A stretch of 44,474 bases of DNA from Brevibacillus borstelensis (GTDB taxonomy: Bacteria; Bacillota; Bacilli; Brevibacillales; Brevibacillaceae), in assembly GCF_003710865.1 (NCBI RefSeq), contig NZ_RHHO01000064.1, positions 1 through 44,474 of the forward strand. The letters run 5' to 3'. Position 1 is the first letter of the stretch. Each line of letters starts with the position of its first letter. The position numbers and the translations under genes are program-made. The notes under the pieces were generated by a model, which saw only the letters and a list, made by a program, of their open reading frames with translations, had not been told where the DNA came from and ran no database searches. Of this stretch, positions 40,894 through 44,474 are shown piece after piece.

Positions 40894-41853
40894 ATGCCCA
40901 AATCCAAACGGCTCATGGAACTGATGATGACGGTTAACCGCAAACGCAAGTTTACTGTCAAGGAGCTGGCCGATCAGTTTGAGGTATCTACGCGGACGAT
41001 CTTGCGAGACCTTCAGGAGCTTAGCGAACTGGGTGTCCCGCTGTACTCTGAGGTAGGACCGCATGGCGGCTATCAGGTGCTAAGCGAGCGGGTGCTTCCA
41101 CCGATTGCATTTAAGGAGGATGAAGCAGTCGCCATGTTTTTTGCCAGTCATGCGCTGCGTCATTATTCCTCTCTTCCTTTTGAAACACAAGCGGCTTCCG
41201 CCTTGAACAAATTTTATTTGTACATGCCCGGGGATGTACGAGATCGAATCGACCAGATGAAAAACCGCGTCGACATAGTGGCTCCTACCCGGCAAAAGCC
41301 GGTCCGGCATCTGTCTATTCTGTTGGACGGAGCCATTTGGCAAAAAGTGATTAGCATCGACTACGAATCTCGGGAAGGCGGATCTATTCGTCATATTCAG
41401 CCAGTGGGAATATATGCACGAAACGGCTACTGGTATTGTCCGGCGTACTGCTTTTTGCGGGAGGATTTTCGCTTGTTCCGAGGAGATCGCATCCGCTCAG
41501 CGGAATACAGTTCGTCAGATGTGGCACCATTAGATTTAAAGCATGTGCATCTGGGGAATTGGGAGGAATTTACCCGGAAAAAGATCGAATGGACACGGAT
41601 GTATGTGGTTTTGAGCAAAGAAGGTGTTCAGAGGTGTGAGGCGGAGCTGTGGAAAGTGCCAAACCTGCACATAGCTGAAGACGGCTCCGGCACGATTGAC
41701 GGGATGATTCCTACGAGTGAAATCTCCTTTTTTGCCGATTTCTTTCTCGGATTAGGCAGGAATGCTGTAGTGAAAGAACCGGTAATAATGGTACAGCTAA
41801 TAAGAGAGAGGCTTCAGGAGATGATAGAGATGTACGATTCCGATATTCAATAG
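40894..41853 (+). CDS. WYL-domain transcriptional regulator (HTH_11 type)
   Basis: 319 residues from ATG 40894 (AGGAGGAC upstream). N-terminal HTH_11: RLMELMMTVNRKRKFTVKEL, then FEVSTRTILRDLQELSELG, and the wing GPHGGYQV. The WYL domain lies at ~residues 140-230, with IDYESREGGSIRHIQPVGIY and the NGYWYCPAYCFLREDFRLF segment. The C-terminal extension (residues 235-319) is typical. WYL proteins sense nucleotides or other ligands; the target is unknown but may be the divergent dinB-like gene. Confidence 0.85.
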   Translation: MPKSKRLMELMMTVNRKRKFTVKELADQFEVSTRTILRDLQELSELGVPLYSEVGPHGGYQVLSERVLPPIAFKEDEAVAMFFASHALRHYSSLPFETQAASALNKFYLYMPGDVRDRIDQMKNRVDIVAPTRQKPVRHLSILLDGAIWQKVISIDYESREGGSIRHIQPVGIYARNGYWYCPAYCFLREDFRLFRGDRIRSAEYSSSDVAPLDLKHVHLGNWEEFTRKKIEWTRMYVVLSKEGVQRCEAELWKVPNLHIAEDGSGTIDGMIPTSEISFFADFFLGLGRNAVVKEPVIMVQLIRERLQEMIEMYDSDIQ

Positions 41854-41998
41854 GGTTAAAAATTAAGCAAATCAAAGGGCAGTCAAGTTTTCTTGGATTA
41901 CCAGCTTTTTTATCTTGCTTTGTAGGTTTTCAATTTGTATAATAATAGAGTTGACGTTCACATGAGCTACAAACTTTAAACTTCTTTTAAAAAATCTA

Positions 41999-42027
41999 TT
42001 GATTTCTGATAAAGAGTGTGCTAACAT
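41999..42027 (+). promoter_or_regulatory. Promoter of the tRNA array
   Basis: TTGATT (41999-42004), 17-base spacer ending GTGTGC, TAACAT (42022-42027), about 75 bases before the first tRNA. It shares its design with the rRNA promoters at the end of the window. Confidence 0.7.
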
Positions 42028-42105
42028 AGGAATTCCGTGAGGGGTTAAAAGTTCAAAGCGAATGCAAACCTTATCTCGGATTTACAATCTATTTTGATTC
42101 TATAT

Positions 42106-42198
42106 GGATGGATGTCCGAGCGGCCGAAGGAGCACGATTGGAAATCGTGTAGACGGGGATAACTCGTCTCGTGGGTTCAAATCCCACTCCATCCGCCA
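42106..42198 (+). tRNA. tRNA-Ser(GGA)
   Basis: Acceptor GGATGGA/TCCATCC, long variable arm, anticodon loop TTGGAAA, CCA encoded. First gene of the array. Confidence 0.96.
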
Positions 42199-42202
42199 TC
42201 AT

Positions 42203-42279
42203 GGCCCGTTGGTGAAGCGGTTTAACACAGCAGCCTTTCACGCTGTCATTCAGGGGTTCGAATCCCCTACGGGTCACCA
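42203..42279 (+). tRNA. tRNA-Glu(TTC)
   Basis: Acceptor GGCCCGT/ACGGGTC, anticodon loop CTTTCAC, CCA encoded. Confidence 0.95.
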
Positions 42280-42285
42280 TAATTT

Positions 42286-42361
42286 GGAGGCTTAGCTCAG
42301 CTGGGAGAGCATCTGCCTTACAAGCAGAGGGTCGGCGGTTCGATCCCGTCAGCCTCCACCA
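42286..42361 (+). tRNA. tRNA-Val(TAC)
   Basis: Acceptor GGAGGCT, anticodon loop CTTACAA, CCA encoded. Confidence 0.96.
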
Positions 42362-42386
42362 TTTATATAAAATATATAAAAATCGT

Positions 42387-42463
42387 CGCGGGATGGAGCA
42401 GTCTGGCAGCTCGTCGGGCTCATAACCCGAAGGTCGCAGGTTCAAATCCTGCTCCCGCAACCA
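42387..42463 (+). tRNA. Initiator tRNA-fMet(CAT)
   Basis: Anticodon CAT with the initiator hallmarks: unpaired C1-A72 (CGCGGGA/TCCCGCA) and three G-C pairs in the anticodon stem (TCGGG/CCCGA). CCA encoded. Confidence 0.96.
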
Positions 42464-42468
42464 AATAT

Positions 42469-42545
42469 GGAGCTGTGGTGAAGTTGGAGTTCACGCCGGT
42501 CTGTCACACCGGAGGTCGCGGGTTCGAGTCCCGTCAGCTCCGCCA
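42469..42545 (+). tRNA. tRNA-Asp(GTC)
   Basis: Anticodon loop CTGTCAC between CCGGT and ACCGG; CCA encoded. Confidence 0.96.
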
Positions 42546-42591
42546 TTTATCCCTTGAGGATAGCGTTTGCGGATTAACATTATTCGGCTCG

Positions 42592-42661
<70 letters not shown>

Positions 42662-42680
42662 TTATGAAATACAACACCAT

Positions 42681-42756
42681 GCCGGTGTAGCTCAATTGGT
42701 AGAGCACCTGACTTGTAATCAGGGGGTTGTGGGTTCAAGTCCTATCGCCGGCACCA
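42681..42756 (+). tRNA. tRNA-Thr(TGT)
   Basis: Acceptor GCCGGTG/CGCCGGC, anticodon loop CTTGTAA, CCA encoded. Confidence 0.96.
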
Positions 42757-42763
42757 CTTTTTT

Positions 42764-42848
42764 GGGGAGATAGCGAAGAGGCTAAACGCGGCAGACTGTA
42801 AATCTGCTCCCTATGGGTTCGGCGGTTCGAATCCGTCTCTCCCCACCA
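42764..42848 (+). tRNA. tRNA-Tyr(GTA)
   Basis: Acceptor GGGGAGA/TCTCCCC, long variable arm, anticodon loop CTGTAAA, CCA encoded. Confidence 0.96.
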
Positions 42849-42857
42849 TTTTAGTTT

Positions 42858-42933
42858 GAGCCATTAGCTCAGTTGGTAGAGCATCTGACTTTTAATCAGA
42901 GGGTCGAAGGTTCGAGTCCTTCATGGCTCACCA
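42858..42933 (+). tRNA. tRNA-Lys(TTT)
   Basis: Acceptor GAGCCAT/ATGGCTC, anticodon loop CTTTTAA, CCA encoded. Confidence 0.96.
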
Positions 42934-42950
42934 GTTTCTTTCATTCATAT

Positions 42951-43037
42951 GCGGTCGTGGCGGAATTGGCAGACGCGCTAGATTCAGGTTCTAGTGGTGG
43001 CAACACCGTGGAGGTTCAAGTCCTCTCGACCGCACCA
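42951..43037 (+). tRNA. tRNA-Leu(CAG)
   Basis: Acceptor GCGGTCG/CGACCGC, long variable arm, anticodon loop TTCAGGT, CCA encoded. Confidence 0.96.
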
Positions 43038-43040
43038 TAT

Positions 43041-43116
43041 GCGGACGTAGCTCAATTGGTAGAGCGTCGCCTTGCCAAGGCGAAGGTCGCGGGTTCGAGC
43101 CCCGTCGTCCGCTCCA
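43041..43116 (+). tRNA. tRNA-Gly(GCC)
   Basis: Acceptor GCGGACG/CGTCCGC, anticodon loop TTGCCAA, CCA encoded. Its 3' end is duplicated 146 bases downstream (see the direct repeat). Confidence 0.95.
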
Positions 43117-43263
43117 TGATGCGTACGCAGGTCTTTCACCCATGCCGGGTTTACCCTCGTGGTAAAACACGAAGAAATGCTCGGGTACTTCAGATCTGGC
43201 TACGCAAAGAAGAATGTTCGACGAGGTATTGCCAGTGGAAGCGAGCCCCGTCGTCCGCTCCAT
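43096..43263 (+). repeat. 22-bp direct repeats of the tRNA-Gly 3' end flanking a 124-bp insert
   Basis: The tRNA-Gly T-arm/acceptor/CCA end (43096-43117) recurs without mismatch at 43242-43263, while the flanking bases differ. Between them lie 124 bases unlike any tRNA, with a small TCGTG/CACGA hairpin. The arrangement resembles attL/attR of an element that integrated into the tRNA 3' end and was lost, or a deleted tRNA-Gly duplicate (a TTGCCA and GAAG remain near 43230). Confidence 0.72.
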
Positions 43264-43269
43264 ATATAT

Positions 43270-43346
43270 GTGCCCTTAGCTCAGCTGGATAGAGCGTTTG
43301 ACTACGAATCAAAAGGTCGGGAGTTCGAATCTCTCAGGGCACGCCA
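43270..43346 (+). tRNA. tRNA-Arg(ACG)
   Basis: Acceptor GTGCCCT/AGGGCAC, anticodon loop CTACGAA, CCA encoded. Its A34 is the substrate of the TadA encoded at 38031. Confidence 0.96.
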
Positions 43347-43370
43347 TTTTAACCCTTAATAATGAGATGT

Positions 43371-43447
43371 CGGGAAGTAGCTCAGCTTGGTAGAGTACTT
43401 GGCTTGGGACCAAGGGGTCGCAGGTTCGAATCCTGTCTTCCCGACCA
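43371..43447 (+). tRNA. tRNA-Pro(TGG)
   Basis: Acceptor CGGGAAG/CTTCCCG, anticodon loop CTTGGGA, CCA encoded. Confidence 0.96.
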
Positions 43448-43462
43448 TGTAATTTCATATTT

Positions 43463-43545
43463 GCCGGTATGGCGGAATTGGCAGACGCGCGCGACTCAAA
43501 ATCGTGAGGGAAACCGTGGGGGTTCAAGTCCCTCTACCGGCACCA
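43463..43545 (+). tRNA. tRNA-Leu(CAA)
   Basis: Acceptor GCCGGTA/TACCGGC, long variable arm, anticodon loop CTCAAAA, CCA encoded. Confidence 0.95.
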
Positions 43546-43552
43546 TTCTTAT

Positions 43553-43626
43553 GCGGGTGTAGTTCAATGGTAGAACTCCAGCCTTCCAAGCTGGTCGCGT
43601 GGGTTCGATTCCCATCACCCGCTCCA
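43553..43626 (+). tRNA. tRNA-Gly(TCC)
   Basis: Acceptor GCGGGTG/CACCCGC, anticodon loop CTTCCAA, CCA encoded. Confidence 0.96.
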
Positions 43627-43635
43627 TTTTTATGC

Positions 43636-43724
43636 GGAGGGATACCGAAGTGGTCATAACGGGGCGGTCTTGAAAACCGTTAGGGTGCAAGCCCACGGGG
43701 GTTCGAATCCCTCTCCCTCCGCCA
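43636..43724 (+). tRNA. tRNA-Ser(TGA)
   Basis: Acceptor GGAGGGA/TCCCTCC, long variable arm, anticodon loop CTTGAAA, CCA encoded. Confidence 0.96.
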
Positions 43725-43749
43725 CAATTCTTCTATAATAAAGCTTTAT

Positions 43750-43826
43750 GGCGGTGTAGCTCAGCTGGCTAGAGCGTTCGGTTCATACCCGAAAGGTCGG
43801 GGGTTCGAGCCCCTCCGCCGCTACCA
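43750..43826 (+). tRNA. Elongator tRNA-Met(CAT)
   Basis: Anticodon loop TTCATAC; G1 is paired (G-U) and the anticodon stem TTCGG/CCGAA lacks the initiator GGG/CCC, so it is not fMet. It closely resembles the Bacillus elongator Met tRNA rather than tRNA-Ile2. CCA encoded. Confidence 0.9.
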
Positions 43827-43827
43827 T

Positions 43828-43901
43828 AGGGGCATAGTTTAACGGTAGAACGAAGGTCTCCAAAACCTTTGGTGTGGGTTCGATTCCTACTGCCCCTGCC
43901 A
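43828..43901 (+). tRNA. tRNA-Trp(CCA)
   Basis: Acceptor AGGGGCA/TGCCCCT, anticodon loop CTCCAAA, CCA encoded. Confidence 0.96.
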
Positions 43902-43924
43902 GACAGTTGAATACTTTTATTTGT

Positions 43925-44001
43925 GGCGGTCGTGGCGAAGGGGTTAACGCACCGGATTGTGGCTCCGGCATTCGTGGGTTCGAGTCCCATCGATCGCCCC
44001 A
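43925..44001 (+). tRNA. tRNA-His(GTG)
   Basis: The extra G-1 (43925) pairs with C73, the tRNA-His hallmark; anticodon loop TTGTGGC; CCA encoded. Confidence 0.95.
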
Positions 44002-44008
44002 TGTTTTT

Positions 44009-44083
44009 GAGCCTATAGCTCAGAGGATAGAGCACTGGTCTCCGGAACCAGGTGCCCAGGTTCGAGTCCTGGTAGGCTCGCCA
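44009..44083 (+). tRNA. tRNA-Arg(CCG)
   Basis: Acceptor GAGCCTA/TAGGCTC, anticodon loop CTCCGGA, CCA encoded. Confidence 0.95.
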
Positions 44084-44092
44084 TTATTATTT

Positions 44093-44177
44093 GCGGTCGT
44101 GGTGGAATTGGCAGACACACCATCTTGAGGGGGTGGCGGGGCGACCCGTGCGAGTTCGAGTCTCGCCGACCGCACCA
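44093..44177 (+). tRNA. tRNA-Leu(GAG)
   Basis: Acceptor GCGGTCG/CGACCGC, long variable arm, anticodon stem CCATC/GGTGG, loop TTGAGGG, CCA encoded. Last gene of the array. Confidence 0.95.
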
Positions 44178-44194
44178 ATTTCCATTAACTTCAT

Positions 44195-44224
44195 TTGACT
44201 CAGGTTATAAGGATGTGTTAGATT
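44195..44224 (+). promoter_or_regulatory. rRNA operon promoter, first of three
   Basis: TTGACT (44195-44200), 18-base spacer ending GGATGTGT, TAGATT (44219-44224), just after the last tRNA. Confidence 0.6.
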
Positions 44225-44276
44225 GTATTTCTACTCATCGACGTGTAACTTGCAAGTGAAGATTTCAAAAAGAATC

Positions 44277-44305
44277 TTGATTTGTTGAGTTGAATGTGTT
44301 AATAT
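44277..44305 (+). promoter_or_regulatory. rRNA operon promoter, second of three
   Basis: TTGATT (44277-44282), 17-base spacer ending GAATGTGT, TAATAT (44300-44305). Confidence 0.72.
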
Positions 44306-44380
44306 GTAATTCCGCCTACAAGAAGCGGCGGGATCGATAGAAAGTAACACACCACAAAGTTCACAAGATTAAAAAATGTG

Positions 44381-44409
44381 TTGACTTTGAAAAGAGGATG
44401 TGTTACAAT
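44381..44409 (+). promoter_or_regulatory. rRNA operon promoter, third of three
   Basis: TTGACT (44381-44386), 17-base spacer ending GGATGTGT, TACAAT (44404-44409). The nearest to the expected 16S gene. Confidence 0.8.
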
Positions 44410-44424
44410 AGAGAAGTTGTGAAA

Positions 44425-44437
44425 TGCTCTTTGAAAA
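44425..44437 (+). promoter_or_regulatory. boxA antitermination signal of the rRNA leader
   Basis: TGCTCTTTGAAAA, followed by CTGAACA, matches the Bacillus rRNA leader boxA. It shows that a 16S rRNA gene should begin just past the window. Confidence 0.85.
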
Positions 44438-44474
44438 CTGAACAGCGAAGCGTTTTTGAATCACAAGCCTAGCA

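Noticed and set aside
43118..43241. The 124-bp segment as an additional tRNA gene
   Set aside because: Only the 3' end of a tRNA is present; no acceptor 5' strand or D-arm can be folded.

Overview
The window looks like the chromosome of a spore-forming Firmicute of the Paenibacillaceae, most like Brevibacillus. This rests on the moderate GC content, strong AGGAGG ribosome sites with frequent GTG/TTG starts, a GlcT-controlled PTS operon, an S-layer-homology relic, and a dense tRNA array in front of an rRNA leader. The genus is an inference from gene content and style, not from a database match.

Region 1 (1-21082) is a contractile phage-tail gene block on the plus strand. It begins just after the 3' end of an IS256-family transposase. 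In order it encodes a tail terminator-like protein, a small protein, sheath, tube, a tail assembly chaperone with a clear -1 frameshift site, and a short tape measure. Two inserted accessory genes follow, then a PBSX/Xkd-type hub and baseplate set (XkdP-, XkdQ-, DUF2577-, DUF2634-, XkdT- and tail-protein-I-like). After these come large DUF4815/DPLAQTF-type structural proteins, a 1288-residue adhesin with FnIII-like and carbohydrate-binding domains, small tail proteins, a holin and a zinc amidase. No capsid, portal, terminase, integrase or replication gene is visible. The block could be a phage-tail-like bacteriocin (tailocin) or the tail half of a prophage cut by the window edge.

Region 2 (21083-30400) is mixed accessory and core content: an ECF sigma/anti-sigma pair, an alpha/beta hydrolase, an isochorismatase-family hydrolase, a secreted small protein, a lipoprotein, an L,D-transpeptidase, a PdaA-like polysaccharide deacetylase, DoxX with a divergent HxlR regulator, and an ImmA/XRE repressor module. 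The ImmA-like gene carries a LexA-type box and the XRE gene has a palindromic operator. This module resembles the xre-xkdA control pair of PBSX and may regulate Region 1.

Region 3 (30400-36650, minus strand) is a self-contained PTS operon: glcT, a free-standing EIIA, ptsH, ptsI, a NagP-like EIICB, and a TIM-barrel protein of unknown function. RAT/terminator antitermination leaders lie before both glcT and the EIIA gene, and there are cre-like sites. The promoter in front of glcT is near-consensus.

Region 4 (36745-41853) holds ykuK, a nitroreductase, tadA, rsuA, a lone tRNA-Ser, a decayed SLH-domain gene, a DinB-family gene and a WYL regulator.

Region 5 (41999-44474) is an array of 21 tRNA genes, with a 22-bp duplicated tRNA-Gly 3' end around a 124-bp insert. 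It is followed by three tandem rRNA promoters and a boxA; the 16S gene should start just beyond the window.
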